A DNA stretch of 64,000 nt, from contig NZ_JACARE010000037.1 of NCBI RefSeq assembly GCF_013386765.1, positions 21,477 through 85,476 on the forward strand, in the 5' to 3' direction. Source of the stretch: Pseudomonas yamanorum. GTDB lineage: Bacteria > Pseudomonadota > Gammaproteobacteria > Pseudomonadales > Pseudomonadaceae. The translations under genes and the position numbers were made by a program. Of this stretch, positions 51,774-61,159 are shown one piece after another. Below the pieces are notes generated by a model that made no database searches, was not told the DNA's origin, and saw only the letters and a program-made list of their open reading frames with translations. Position 1 is the first letter of the stretch; each line of letters opens with the position of its first letter.

Positions 51774-53825
51774 ATGTCCGAGCCACGCAAGATCCTCGTC
51801 ACCAGCGCCCTGCCCTATGCCAATGGTTCCATCCACCTTGGCCATATGCTTGAGTACATCCAGACCGATATGTGGGTGCGCTTCCAGAAGCATCGCGGCA
51901 ATCAATGCATTTATGTCTGCGCGGACGACGCCCACGGTTCGGCCATCATGTTGCGCGCCGAGAAGGAAGGCATCACCCCGGAACAACTGATCGCCAACGT
52001 CCAGGCTGAACACAGCGCCGACTTTGCCGAGTTCCTGGTGGATTTCGACAACTTCCACTCGACCCACTCCGACGAAAACCGCGAGCTGTCGAGCCAGATC
52101 TACCTGCGCCTCAAAGACGCCGGGCACATTGCCACGCGTTCGATCACCCAGTATTTCGACCCGGAAAAGAAAATGTTCCTGGCCGACCGCTTCATCAAGG
52201 GCACCTGCCCGAAATGCGGCACTGAGGACCAGTACGGCGACAACTGCGAGAAATGCGGCGCCACCTACGCGCCTACCGACCTGAAGGATCCGAAGTCGGC
52301 CATCTCTGGCGCCACCCCGGTGCTCAAGGATTCCCAGCACTTCTTCTTCAAGCTCCCGGATTTCCAGCAGATGCTGCAAACCTGGACCCGCAGCGGCACC
52401 CTGCAGGACGCCGTGGCCAACAAGATCGCCGAATGGCTGGACGCCGGCCTGCAACAGTGGGACATCTCCCGCGATGCGCCGTACTTCGGCTTTGAGATCC
52501 CGGGCGAACCTGGCAAGTACTTCTATGTATGGCTGGATGCGCCAATCGGCTACATGGCCAGCTTCAAGAACCTGTGCGATCGCACGCCGGAGCTGGACTT
52601 CGACGCGTTCTGGGCCAAGGACTCCACCGCCGAGCTGTACCACTTCATCGGCAAGGACATCGTCAACTTCCACGCGCTGTTCTGGCCTGCGATGCTCGAA
52701 GGCTCGGGCTACCGCAAGCCCACCGGCATCGCGGTTCACGGCTACCTGACGGTCAACGGCCAGAAAATGTCCAAGTCCCGTGGCACCTTCATCAAGGCGC
52801 GCACCTACCTGGACCACCTGTCGCCGGAATACCTGCGCTACTACTACGCCTCCAAGCTGGGCCGTGGCGTCGACGACCTCGACCTGAACCTGGAAGACTT
52901 CGTACAGAAGGTCAACTCGGACCTGGTGGGCAAGGTCGTCAACATCGCCAGCCGTTGCGCCGGTTTTATCCACAAGGGCAACTCCGGTGTGCTGGTGGCG
53001 GAAAATGCCGCGCCCGAGCTGACCGAAGCGTTCCTGGCCGCTGCGCCAAGCATCGCGGACGCGTATGAAGCCCGCGACTTTGCCCGCGCCATGCGCGAGA
53101 TCATGGGCCTGGCCGACCGTGCCAACGCCTGGATCGCCGACAAGGCGCCGTGGTCGCTGAACAAACAGGAAGGCAAGCAGGCTGAAGTCCAGGCTATCTG
53201 TGCCACGGGCGTCAACCTGTTCCGCCAGTTGGTGATTTTCCTCAAGCCGGTACTGCCACTGCTGGCGGCCGACGCCGAGGCGTTCCTCAACGTGCCGCCG
53301 CTGACCTGGAACGACCACGCGACCTTGCTCAGCAACCATCAGTTGAATGAGTTCAAGCCGCTGATGACCCGTATCGACCCGGTAAAAGTCCAGGCCATGA
53401 CCGACGCTTCGAAAGAAGACCTCGAAGCCAGCAAGACCGACACCGGCGATGCAGCCCCTGCGGGCAATGGCGAATTGGCGAAAGATCCGTTGTCGCCGGA
53501 AATCGACTTCGACGCCTTTGCCGCGGTAGACCTGCGTGTTGCGCTGATCATCAAGGCCGAAGCCGTGGAAGGCGCCGACAAGCTGCTGCGCCTGACGCTG
53601 GACATCGGTGACGAGCAACGCAACGTGTTCTCCGGGATCAAGAGCGCTTATCCGGACCCGTCCAAGCTCGATGGTCGCCTGACCATGATGATCGCCAACC
53701 TCAAGCCACGAAAAATGAAGTTCGGCATCTCCGAAGGCATGGTGATGGCGGCCGGCCCTGGCGGCGAAGAGATCTACCTGTTGAGCCCGGACAGCGGTGC
53801 CAAGCCAGGTCAGCGCATCAAGTAA
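51774..53825 (+). CDS. metG: Methionyl-tRNA synthetase
   Basis: 683 residues. Class I HIGH-type motif SIHLGHML, a four-Cys zinc knuckle CPKCG..CEKCG, KMSKS at residues 331-335, and a C-terminal EMAP/OB tRNA-binding domain (IDFDAFAAVDLRVALIIKAE). The usual long, dimeric form of MetG. Confidence 0.98.
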   Translation: MSEPRKILVTSALPYANGSIHLGHMLEYIQTDMWVRFQKHRGNQCIYVCADDAHGSAIMLRAEKEGITPEQLIANVQAEHSADFAEFLVDFDNFHSTHSDENRELSSQIYLRLKDAGHIATRSITQYFDPEKKMFLADRFIKGTCPKCGTEDQYGDNCEKCGATYAPTDLKDPKSAISGATPVLKDSQHFFFKLPDFQQMLQTWTRSGTLQDAVANKIAEWLDAGLQQWDISRDAPYFGFEIPGEPGKYFYVWLDAPIGYMASFKNLCDRTPELDFDAFWAKDSTAELYHFIGKDIVNFHALFWPAMLEGSGYRKPTGIAVHGYLTVNGQKMSKSRGTFIKARTYLDHLSPEYLRYYYASKLGRGVDDLDLNLEDFVQKVNSDLVGKVVNIASRCAGFIHKGNSGVLVAENAAPELTEAFLAAAPSIADAYEARDFARAMREIMGLADRANAWIADKAPWSLNKQEGKQAEVQAICATGVNLFRQLVIFLKPVLPLLAADAEAFLNVPPLTWNDHATLLSNHQLNEFKPLMTRIDPVKVQAMTDASKEDLEASKTDTGDAAPAGNGELAKDPLSPEIDFDAFAAVDLRVALIIKAEAVEGADKLLRLTLDIGDEQRNVFSGIKSAYPDPSKLDGRLTMMIANLKPRKMKFGISEGMVMAAGPGGEEIYLLSPDSGAKPGQRIK

Positions 53826-53866
53826 ACTGCCTGTAGTGAGCGGGCTCCCAAACGAAGCCAGTTGAA

Positions 53867-53973
53867 TGTGGGAGCTGTCGAGCCCCAGCGAGGCTGCGAT
53901 GCTGGCGCTGAGGTTCGGCAGGTGCCGTGCGGTGATCCCATCGCAGCCTCGCCGGGGCTCGACAGCTCCCACA
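53867..53973. repeat. REPIN-type inverted repeat after metG
   Basis: Arms TGTGGGAGCTGTCGAGCCCC.. and the inverted copy ending ..GGGGCTCGACAGCTCCCACA. Same subfamily as the elements at 5616 and 18219. Confidence 0.85.
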
Positions 53974-54035
53974 TTTTGATCTTCGATGGAGCCCGCTCGC
54001 CACAACCGGCCCTGTTTGCTTAACCCGGCACGACC

Positions 54036-54614
54036 ATGACCGATATGCTTCTCACCCTTGTCAGCACAGCCTTGATCAGCAACCTCGTGTTGCAGATGCC
54101 GCTGGCTGTCGACCCGGTGCTGGCATCCACGGTTGACTCACGCCGGCGCGTACATGCGCTGGGCATCGCCACCTCGGTGTTGATGCTGTTGATTGGCATC
54201 CTCGGCTATCTGCTCGATCATTACCTATTGCGGCCTCTGGCGCTGACGTCCCTGCGATTGTTTGTGTTTTTGCCGGTGACAGTGCTGCTGATCCATCCGC
54301 TGCTGAGGGTGCTGTGCCGCCAGTTACCCAAGCTGCCGTTCGATGGCCTGTGGCCTTTGTTGCTGGGGAATGCCGGGGTGTTGGGGGTGGTGCTGCTGGG
54401 TACGCAAGACGATAAAGGGCTGGCACACATGGCGGCACTGAGCCTGGGCGCCGGGCTGGGTTTCTGGCTGGTGCTGAGCCTGTTCAGTGACCTGCGCCAA
54501 CGTATTGCCGACAACGACATACCACTGCCCTTCCGGGGGCTACCGGTGGCGCTGATCAGCGCCGGGCTGATGGCCGTGGCTTTCCTGGGTTTCAACGCAA
54601 TGATCAAACCATGA
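54036..54614 (+). CDS. rnfA: Rnf complex membrane subunit A
   Basis: 192 residues with about six membrane helices and the RnfA/RsxA layout (SNLVLQMPLAVDPVLAST.. at the N-terminus). Normally this subunit pairs with RnfE to hold a membrane-embedded Fe-S centre. First gene of an A-B-D-G-E operon; its stop overlaps rnfB by 4 bp. Confidence 0.88.
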   Translation: MTDMLLTLVSTALISNLVLQMPLAVDPVLASTVDSRRRVHALGIATSVLMLLIGILGYLLDHYLLRPLALTSLRLFVFLPVTVLLIHPLLRVLCRQLPKLPFDGLWPLLLGNAGVLGVVLLGTQDDKGLAHMAALSLGAGLGFWLVLSLFSDLRQRIADNDIPLPFRGLPVALISAGLMAVAFLGFNAMIKP

Positions 54615-55435
54615 GCCTGATTCAACGTATCGATGCCCTGCTGCCGCAGACCCAATGTGGCAAGTGCGGGCATCCTGGCTGCAAACCGTACGCCGAAGGC
54701 ATTGCCCAGGGCGAGGCGATCAACAAGTGCCCGCCCGGCGGGCAGGAAACCATCGCGAGCCTGGCGCAATTGCTGAAGCTCCCGGTGCTGGAACTGGACA
54801 CCTCCCGGGGTGAGGCGCCCGCGCAGATCGCGTTTATCCGTGAGGCAGAGTGCATCGGTTGTACCAAATGCATCCAGGCCTGCCCGGTGGACGCCATCGT
54901 CGGTGCCGCCAAATTGATGCACACGGTGATTATCGACGAGTGCACCGGCTGCGACCTGTGTGTGGCGCCATGCCCGGTGGATTGCATCGAAATGCGCCCG
55001 TTGACCACGGTGTTGCCGATTGTCGGCGGGCTGGCCTCCAACGATGCCGAGCGCCAGGCACGCAGCCTCAAGCGCGACCGCGCCCGGCGGCGGTTTGAAC
55101 AGCGCAACGCCCGACTGCAACGCGAAGAAGAACAGAAGCTCGCCGAGCGTCTGGCCCGTGCCAAGCGTGCGGCGCCGGTGGCCGAGGTCACGACCAACCC
55201 GGTCCAGGCCGCCATTGAGCGGGTGCGTGCGCAAAAGGCCGCTGCCATGGACGCCGCCCTGAAAAAGGCCAAGATCAACCTGGCCATGAGCCGTGCCCAG
55301 CTGCATAAATCCCTGAAAGCCTTTGGTCACCCACCGACCTTTGAACAGCAGTCCCAGTTGATCATCCTGCAACAGCACTTCGAAACAGCAGAGCAGGCGC
55401 TGGCGGCGCTGGTGGACGACGATGCCCGTGCTTGA
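54611..55435 (+). CDS. rnfB: Rnf complex ferredoxin subunit B (no membrane anchor visible)
   Basis: 274 residues. Begins directly with the Fe-S domain QTQCGKCGHPGCKPYAEGIA, then two 4Fe-4S motifs, CIGCTKCIQACPVDAI and CTGCDLCVAPCPVDCI. The usual N-terminal hydrophobic anchor of RnfB is missing; the C-terminal ~110 residues are Arg/Ala/Gln-rich and probably helical. The last 14 bp overlap rnfD, so rnfC, which normally lies between them, is absent. Confidence 0.9.
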   Translation: MSLIQRIDALLPQTQCGKCGHPGCKPYAEGIAQGEAINKCPPGGQETIASLAQLLKLPVLELDTSRGEAPAQIAFIREAECIGCTKCIQACPVDAIVGAAKLMHTVIIDECTGCDLCVAPCPVDCIEMRPLTTVLPIVGGLASNDAERQARSLKRDRARRRFEQRNARLQREEEQKLAERLARAKRAAPVAEVTTNPVQAAIERVRAQKAAAMDAALKKAKINLAMSRAQLHKSLKAFGHPPTFEQQSQLIILQQHFETAEQALAALVDDDARA

Positions 55436-56393
55436 AGCCGTTGATCGTCAGCAGCACGCGATGAAGCGTGTGCTGCTGGCGACGGTGCCGGGCTTGCTGG
55501 CGATGTTCTGGCTGTATGGCTGGGGCGTGCTGATCAATTTATTGCTGGCGGGCAGCTGTGCACTCGTCGTGGAAGCTGGCATTCGGCGGCTGCGCGGGCA
55601 TTCGGCCAGCGATCTCGGCGGCCTGGTCACGGCCACACTGCTGGCACTGGCACTGCCACCTTATTGTCCATGGTGGTTATGCGTGGCCGCCGTCACCAGT
55701 GCGTTGCTGCTGGGCAAGCACCTGTACGGCGGCAACCAGAACCCGTTCAACCCTGCCATGGTCGGTTACGCATTGATGCTGGTGGCCTTTCCCCAACCCA
55801 TGACCCACTGGCCTGCCTCCCACGGCATGGACCTGCTGGCCGGCCTGCAACAGGTGTTCGGCGTGCAAGGTAATGCGCCGGACGCCTGGGCCCAGGCGAC
55901 AGCCCTGGATGCCCTGCGGATCAACAAAAGCCTGACCATGGATGAGCTGTTTGCCAGCCACCCGGCTTTTGGGCATGTCGCCGGCAAAGGCAGTGAATGG
56001 GTGAACCTGGCCTTTCTGGCGGGAGGGCTGTGGCTGTTGCAGCAACGGGTGTTCAGTTGGCACGCGCCGGTGGGCATGCTCGGTAGCCTGTTCGTGATCA
56101 GCCTGCTGTGCTGGAACGGCTCGGGCTCTGATTCCCACGGTTCACCGCTGTTTCATCTGCTGACCGGCGCCACGATGCTCGGGGCGTTTTTTATCGTGAC
56201 CGAACCGGTGTCCGGTGCCAAAAGCCCGCGTGCGCGCCTGATGTTCGGTGCCGGCGTGGGCGTGCTGGTTTACCTGATTCGTACCTGGGGCGGTTACCCC
56301 GATGGCGTGGCCTTTGCGGTGCTGTTGATGAACCTGGCGGTGCCGATGCTTGAACGCCTGGCGACACCCAGACAGCCTGCGGTGAGTTCATGA
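55422..56393 (+). CDS. rnfD: Rnf complex flavoprotein subunit D
   Basis: 323 residues with multiple membrane helices. GNQNPFNPAMVGYA is a family core block and LLTGATMLGAFFIVTEPVSG carries the Thr (residue 251) that binds FMN covalently in RnfD/NqrB. Overlaps rnfB and rnfG in an operon-like run. Confidence 0.93.
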   Translation: MPVLEAVDRQQHAMKRVLLATVPGLLAMFWLYGWGVLINLLLAGSCALVVEAGIRRLRGHSASDLGGLVTATLLALALPPYCPWWLCVAAVTSALLLGKHLYGGNQNPFNPAMVGYALMLVAFPQPMTHWPASHGMDLLAGLQQVFGVQGNAPDAWAQATALDALRINKSLTMDELFASHPAFGHVAGKGSEWVNLAFLAGGLWLLQQRVFSWHAPVGMLGSLFVISLLCWNGSGSDSHGSPLFHLLTGATMLGAFFIVTEPVSGAKSPRARLMFGAGVGVLVYLIRTWGGYPDGVAFAVLLMNLAVPMLERLATPRQPAVSS

Positions 56394-57001
56394 GAACCAC
56401 CCGGGGCTTGATAGTGGTGGTGTTGATCGCCGCCGCAGGGATCGTGCTGACGCTTGGGGTGCAACAGTTGACCGCCAGCCGTATCACCGAGGCCCAACAA
56501 AACATCCAGCGCCGGGCCTTGCTGGATATCCTGCCCGCCGGCATTTACGACAACCAGCCCCTGCAACATCCACTCGCTCTAAACCCGCAGGCATTGGCAA
56601 ACAGCCAATTGCTGGGCGGCTACCTCGCCACCTTGAACGGCCAGCCCGGCGCAGTACTGCTGCGTTCGCAAACCAGTGGCTATGGCGGCCCCATCGAGCT
56701 GCTGATCGCCATCGCCCACAACGGCAAGCTGCTCGCGGTGAAAACCCTGAGCCATTCGGAAACCCCAAGCCTGGGCGGGCATATCGCCGAACCGGGCAAT
56801 CCATGGATGGCGGCATTCAAGGGGCTATCCCGCGCCGATCCAAAAGATTCGGACTGGGCCTTGAAGAAAGACCATGGCCAATTCGATCAAATGGCGGGCG
56901 CGACCATCACGTCCCGCGCGGTGGTCAGTGCCGTTCACGATGCCCTGCGGTACTTTGATGATCACCGGCAACTGATGTTGGAGTCGCCTGCTCATGACTA
57001 A
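56390..57001 (+). CDS. rnfG: Rnf complex flavoprotein subunit G
   Basis: 203 residues: one N-terminal membrane helix and a periplasmic FMN-binding domain with the flavinylation motif DQMAGATITSRAVV (Thr172-Thr174), as in RnfG/NqrC. Start and stop overlap both neighbours. Confidence 0.93.
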   Translation: MRTTRGLIVVVLIAAAGIVLTLGVQQLTASRITEAQQNIQRRALLDILPAGIYDNQPLQHPLALNPQALANSQLLGGYLATLNGQPGAVLLRSQTSGYGGPIELLIAIAHNGKLLAVKTLSHSETPSLGGHIAEPGNPWMAAFKGLSRADPKDSDWALKKDHGQFDQMAGATITSRAVVSAVHDALRYFDDHRQLMLESPAHD

Positions 57002-57494
57002 AACCCTGGCCCGCTCGCTGATGCTTGCGCCGTTGATTGGGGTGAGCGATACGTTGCCCAAGGCATTGAGCTTCTGGGTACTCTCGGTGCTGATCGGGGC
57101 GCTGTATGGCCTGGGCATGCACGGCCTGCGCAACCGCCTTGGCGAACACATGCGACTGATGGCCAGCCTGCTGATCGCGGCGACACTGGTCAGCTGCATG
57201 CAACTGCTCTTGCAAGCGTTCGCGTTGCCCTTATATCAACAGCTGGGTATTTACCTGGCGCTGACCAGTGTTCAATGCGTGCTGCTGGAGTATTCAGGCT
57301 TTTTCGAGCCTGGCCAGGGCAAGGCACGCGTGAAACTGTTCGGGCTGTTTGGCGTACTGCTGATTACCCTGGGCGTTATCCGAGGGCTGGTCGGCGACGG
57401 TTCTGTCACCACACTGGCGCCCACCGGGTTTATCCTGCTCGGGTTATTACTGGCCGGCCGGCAAGCCTGGGTCCACTTTTCAAAACCACACTGA
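56994..57494 (+). CDS. rnfE: Rnf complex membrane subunit E (short form)
   Basis: 166 residues with about five membrane helices and the RnfE/RnfA-type fold (LMLAPLIGVSDTLPKALSFWVLSV). It is about 50-60 residues shorter than typical RnfE and lacks part of the N-terminal helix region. Assigned mainly from position after rnfG and topology. Confidence 0.8.
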   Translation: MTKTLARSLMLAPLIGVSDTLPKALSFWVLSVLIGALYGLGMHGLRNRLGEHMRLMASLLIAATLVSCMQLLLQAFALPLYQQLGIYLALTSVQCVLLEYSGFFEPGQGKARVKLFGLFGVLLITLGVIRGLVGDGSVTTLAPTGFILLGLLLAGRQAWVHFSKPH

Positions 57495-57519
57495 CTGTCT
57501 GCAAGGAACCGCTCGCCCC

Positions 57520-58158
57520 ATGAACGCCGCAAAACGCCTGGAAATTTTCCGCCGGCTTCACGAAGACAATCCGGAACCGAAAACCGAACTGGCCTATTCC
57601 TCGCCGTTCGAGTTGCTGATCGCCGTGATTCTCTCGGCCCAGTCCACAGACGTCGGCGTCAACAAGGCCACCGCCAAGCTGTATCCGGTGGCCAACACCC
57701 CGGAAGCGATCTACGCACTGGGGGTGGAGGGGTTGTCCGAATACATCAAGACCATCGGCCTCTACAACAGCAAGGCGAAGAATGTCATCGAGACCTGCCG
57801 GCTGCTGGTAGAGCTGCACGGCAGCGAAGTGCCACAAACGCGGGAAGCCCTGGAAGCGCTCCCGGGTGTCGGTCGCAAGACGGCCAACGTGGTGCTCAAT
57901 ACCGCATTTCGCCAATTGACCATGGCTGTAGACACGCACATCTTTCGGGTCAGCAACCGAACCGGCATTGCCCGCGGAAAGAATGTGGTCGAGGTAGAAA
58001 AACAACTGATGAAGTTTGTGCCCAAGCCCTATCTGCTGGACTCTCATCACTGGTTGATCCTTCACGGACGCTATGTGTGCCAGGCTCGCAAGCCGCGCTG
58101 TGGCAGTTGCCGCATCGAAGACCTGTGCGAATACAAGGAAAAGACTTCCGACGATTGA
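57520..58158 (+). CDS. nth: Endonuclease III
   Basis: 212 residues. DNA glycosylase/AP lyase for oxidised pyrimidines. Helix-hairpin-helix LPGVGRKTANVVLN with catalytic Lys120, Asp138 in VDTHIFRVSNR, and the [4Fe-4S] loop Cys187, Cys194, Cys197, Cys203; all match the E. coli enzyme in number. It follows rnf, a pairing common in gammaproteobacteria and linked with Fe-S/redox upkeep. Confidence 0.97.
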   Translation: MNAAKRLEIFRRLHEDNPEPKTELAYSSPFELLIAVILSAQSTDVGVNKATAKLYPVANTPEAIYALGVEGLSEYIKTIGLYNSKAKNVIETCRLLVELHGSEVPQTREALEALPGVGRKTANVVLNTAFRQLTMAVDTHIFRVSNRTGIARGKNVVEVEKQLMKFVPKPYLLDSHHWLILHGRYVCQARKPRCGSCRIEDLCEYKEKTSDD

Positions 58159-58265
58159 GCCATCATTGCTTTTATCGATGAGTCGATTGAAAAAATCTTT
58201 TTTACCAGGCCCGAGATTATCGTTATAAGGAGCGCCAACGGCAGTCTTAGCCTGGAGTTAACCTT

Positions 58266-58451
58266 ATGAGCACTGGCAAAGAACAACTGGATGTAGAAGA
58301 CGACGTTGTTGGCGCTGAATCCGACGATGATGCAGCAGAAGCACCGGTTGAGGTGGCCAAGACCAATTTGAGCAAACGCCGCACCATCGACAACCTTCTG
58401 GAAGAACGGCGCTTGCAAAAACAGTTGGCCGATTACGACTTCGATCTCTAA
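58266..58451 (+). CDS. Small acidic protein (PA3496-like)
   Basis: 61 residues with an acidic N-terminal half and a charged helix SKRRTIDNLLEERRLQKQLADYDFDL. Position after nth matches PA3496 of P. aeruginosa. GGAG lies 8 nt before the ATG. No known function. Confidence 0.8.
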   Translation: MSTGKEQLDVEDDVVGAESDDDAAEAPVEVAKTNLSKRRTIDNLLEERRLQKQLADYDFDL

Positions 58452-58470
58452 TCGACCCAACGACAAACAG

Positions 58471-58496
58471 AAGCCTCCCTTGCGGAGGCTTTTTTC
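58471..58496 (+). terminator. intrinsic terminator after the PA3496-like gene
   Basis: AAGCCTCC-CTTGC-GGAGGCTTTTTT hairpin; 20 bp past the stop, between convergent genes. Confidence 0.9.
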
Positions 58497-58522
58497 TGAC
58501 GGCATCTAAACGTTCGGCCGAC

Positions 58523-59155
58523 CTACACCAACCCGTTGCGCTGGGCCAGCTCGATCAAGTCCACCAGGGAACGCGCGTTGAGCTTGAGCAGCAAGCGAGT
58601 CTTGTAGGTACTCACGGTTTTATTGCTCAGGAACATGCCATCGGCGATCTCCTTGTTGGTTTTGCCACGGGCCAGTTGTTGCAACACCATCATCTCCCGG
58701 CCGGACAGCCGCTCGACCATGTCCGATTCGCTGGCGTTACCCATTGTGGAACGTACCGAGTTCAACGCCTGGTTGGGGAAGTAGCTGTACCCGCACAGCA
58801 CTGCCTTGACCGCGCTCAACAGCTCGGTGAGATCCTGCTGCTTGCACACGTAGCCAGCAGCACCCGCCTGCATGCACCGCATGGAAAAATGCCCGGGCGC
58901 CTGGGACGTCAGCACCAGCACCTTGAACGGATGGGCCTGTTTGGTAGATGACAGCCGGCATATAACTTCCAGGCCGTCGAGTTTGGGAATTCCAATATCC
59001 AGTATGACAATGTCCGGCATATGCTCCCGTGCAAGTTGCAAGGCATCGACACCGTTATCTGTCTCGGCAACGACCTCATAACTATGACGTTCCATTAGCA
59101 TACGCACAGCAAGACGAATGACGGGATGATCATCCACGATCAGCACTTTATTCAT
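58523..59155 (-). CDS. Orphan NarL-type response regulator
   Basis: 210 residues: receiver domain (VLIVDDHPVIRLAVRMLME, acceptor Asp in IVILDIGIPKLDG) and a C-terminal LuxR-type HTH (LSGREMMVLQQLARGKTNKEIADGMFLSNKTVSTYKTRLL), similar to EvgA/RcsB/RocA-class regulators. The start at 59155 (MNKVLIVDD) is preferred to an extension to 59263. No sensor kinase or clear target lies nearby. Confidence 0.88.
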   Translation of the reverse strand: MNKVLIVDDHPVIRLAVRMLMERHSYEVVAETDNGVDALQLAREHMPDIVILDIGIPKLDGLEVICRLSSTKQAHPFKVLVLTSQAPGHFSMRCMQAGAAGYVCKQQDLTELLSAVKAVLCGYSYFPNQALNSVRSTMGNASESDMVERLSGREMMVLQQLARGKTNKEIADGMFLSNKTVSTYKTRLLLKLNARSLVDLIELAQRNGLV

Positions 59156-59763
59156 GGGCAAGTCCAATTTCGCTGTTCGAATTATTAAGAGCAAACACAA
59201 TAGCCTAGTCGTTTCCCACTTGGCATAGCGCTCCCCCCCAAGCAACAGCAAGCAGAGACCCAACCCACAACGTCATCGGATTTAACCTACAAAAAAACGC
59301 CAATCCGGAGGTATCCAGTTTTGTTATGGCTTTCAGAACTTTCCGAGCGCAAACATATTTTGAGTGAAAAATCCCAGGATTACCGGGGGAAGGGTAAACG
59401 TGCCGCACACAAGTTTCAGGAAATGCCCCTTGCGCCTTATCAGAAAGCCAGTGACTCCGGGCCGAAACCCGTTTTTTAAAAGTTCCATCCAACATAGCCA
59501 GTCACACTCCATAGATCCTACAGACATGTCAGCGCTTGACATGTTTTCCATACACTTATGTGTGAAATTTCTGTAGTACATAGTTCCCGCATACAAGAAA
59601 AAAATTCGCCTTCAACAATGGATCATTTATTTAGCTAAATTAATAAACATTGCACCCGTAAAGACATAAACATGTTCACGCCACACCTTCGCCCAAACGG
59701 GCTTTTCAGCTGAATAATAAACACGGCATCGCCTCTAATGATTCCGGATGCCTTTTTTCAGGC
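59156..59763. other. AT-rich spacer without a recognised gene
   Basis: About 600 bp clearly richer in A+T than its surroundings. Short open frames on both strands (for example 59364-59576) show no recognisable protein or ribosome site. No tRNA or known RNA motif was seen. It precedes the orphan regulator and follows the argG terminator. Confidence 0.5.
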
Positions 59764-59797
59764 AAAAAAATGGCCCCTTAACGGGGCCATTTTTTAT
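59764..59797 (-). terminator. intrinsic terminator of argG
   Basis: AAAAAAATGGCCCC-TTAAC-GGGGCCATTTTTTA is nearly symmetrical, so it can end transcription from either side; it lies 16 bp past the argG stop. Confidence 0.9.
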
Positions 59798-59812
59798 TAC
59801 CACTTAAAACAC

Positions 59813-61030
59813 TCAGAACAACTTGCGACCTTTGTTGGCTGCAATGCGCATGCGCAACGCGTTCAGCTTGATGAAGCCCGCCGCGTCGGCCTGGTTGTAG
59901 GCGCCGCCATCTTCTTCGAACGTAGCGATATTGGCATCGAACAGCGACTCGTCGGACTTGCGGCCGGTCACGATCACATTGCCCTTGTACAGCTTCAGGC
60001 GCACAACGCCGTTCACGTGGACCTGGGAAGCGTCGATCATCTGTTGCAGCATCAGGCGCTCAGGGCTCCACCAGTAGCCGGTGTAGATCAGGCTGGCGTA
60101 CTTGGGCATCAGCTCGTCTTTGAGGTGAGCCACTTCACGGTCCAGGGTGATGGACTCGATGGCGCGGTGAGCGCGCAGCATGATGGTGCCGCCCGGAGTC
60201 TCGTAGCAACCACGGGACTTCATGCCCACGTAACGGTTCTCGACGATGTCGAGGCGGCCGATACCGTGTTCGCCACCGATACGGTTCAGGGTCGCCAATA
60301 CGGTGGCCGGAGTCATTTCGACGCCGTCCAGCGCGACGATGTCGCCGTTGCGGTAGGTCAGTTCCAGGTACTGGGCCTTGTCGGGAGCGTTCTCCGGGGA
60401 GACGGTCCATTTCCACATGTCTTCTTCGTGCTCGGTCCATGTGTCTTCCAGCACGCCGCCTTCATAGGAGATGTGCAGCAAGTTGGCGTCCATCGAGTAC
60501 GGGGACTTCTTCTTGCCGTGACGCTCGATCGGGATAGCGTGCTTTTCAGCGTAATCCATCAGCTTTTCACGGGACAGCAGGTCCCACTCACGCCAAGGAG
60601 CAATCACTTTTACGCCTGGCTTCAAGGCGTAGGCGCCCAGTTCGAAACGTACCTGGTCGTTGCCCTTGCCGGTGGCACCATGGGAAATGGCGTCGGCGCC
60701 GGTTTCGTTGGCGATTTCGATCAGGCGCTTGGCGATCAGCGGACGTGCGATGGAGGTACCCAGCAGGTACTCGCCTTCGTAGACGGTGTTGGCGCGAAAC
60801 ATCGGGAAAACGAAATCGCGGACGAACTCTTCGCGCAGGTCGTCAATGTAGATCTCTTTCACGCCCATGGCTTGCGCCTTGGCACGTGCAGGTTCGACCT
60901 CTTCGCCCTGACCCAGGTCAGCGGTGAAGGTCACCACTTCACAGTTATAAGTATCCTGCAGCCACTTGAGGATCACCGAAGTGTCCAGGCCGCCGGAATA
61001 CGCGAGAACGACCTTGTTTACGTCGGCCAT
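59813..61030 (-). CDS. argG: Argininosuccinate synthase
   Basis: 405 residues. N-type ATP-pyrophosphatase loop KVVLAYSGGLDTSVILKWL and the conserved SHGATGKGNDQVRFE block. Joins citrulline and aspartate in arginine synthesis. argG-motY-pyrC-rnt follows the order PA3525-PA3528. Confidence 0.98.
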   Translation of the reverse strand: MADVNKVVLAYSGGLDTSVILKWLQDTYNCEVVTFTADLGQGEEVEPARAKAQAMGVKEIYIDDLREEFVRDFVFPMFRANTVYEGEYLLGTSIARPLIAKRLIEIANETGADAISHGATGKGNDQVRFELGAYALKPGVKVIAPWREWDLLSREKLMDYAEKHAIPIERHGKKKSPYSMDANLLHISYEGGVLEDTWTEHEEDMWKWTVSPENAPDKAQYLELTYRNGDIVALDGVEMTPATVLATLNRIGGEHGIGRLDIVENRYVGMKSRGCYETPGGTIMLRAHRAIESITLDREVAHLKDELMPKYASLIYTGYWWSPERLMLQQMIDASQVHVNGVVRLKLYKGNVIVTGRKSDESLFDANIATFEEDGGAYNQADAAGFIKLNALRMRIAANKGRKLF

Positions 61031-61159
61031 GCCATCACTCCACGGGGTTGTACGGAAAGGCGTCGATTCTACCGACCAAAACCGTGAAATTACAGAGGCG
61101 CGACAGCAAATGAAGATAAAGCGACAGATTATGTCGAGCGGGCGACGAAACGCCGCACC

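Noticed and set aside
51639..54005. 788-residue open frame on the minus strand opposite metG
   Set aside because: It is the shadow of metG: composition is biased to Val/Gly/Arg, no domain is recognisable, and metG is certain.
59333..59596. Small frames in the AT-rich spacer
   Set aside because: Overlapping frames on both strands with no ribosome site and no recognisable product.
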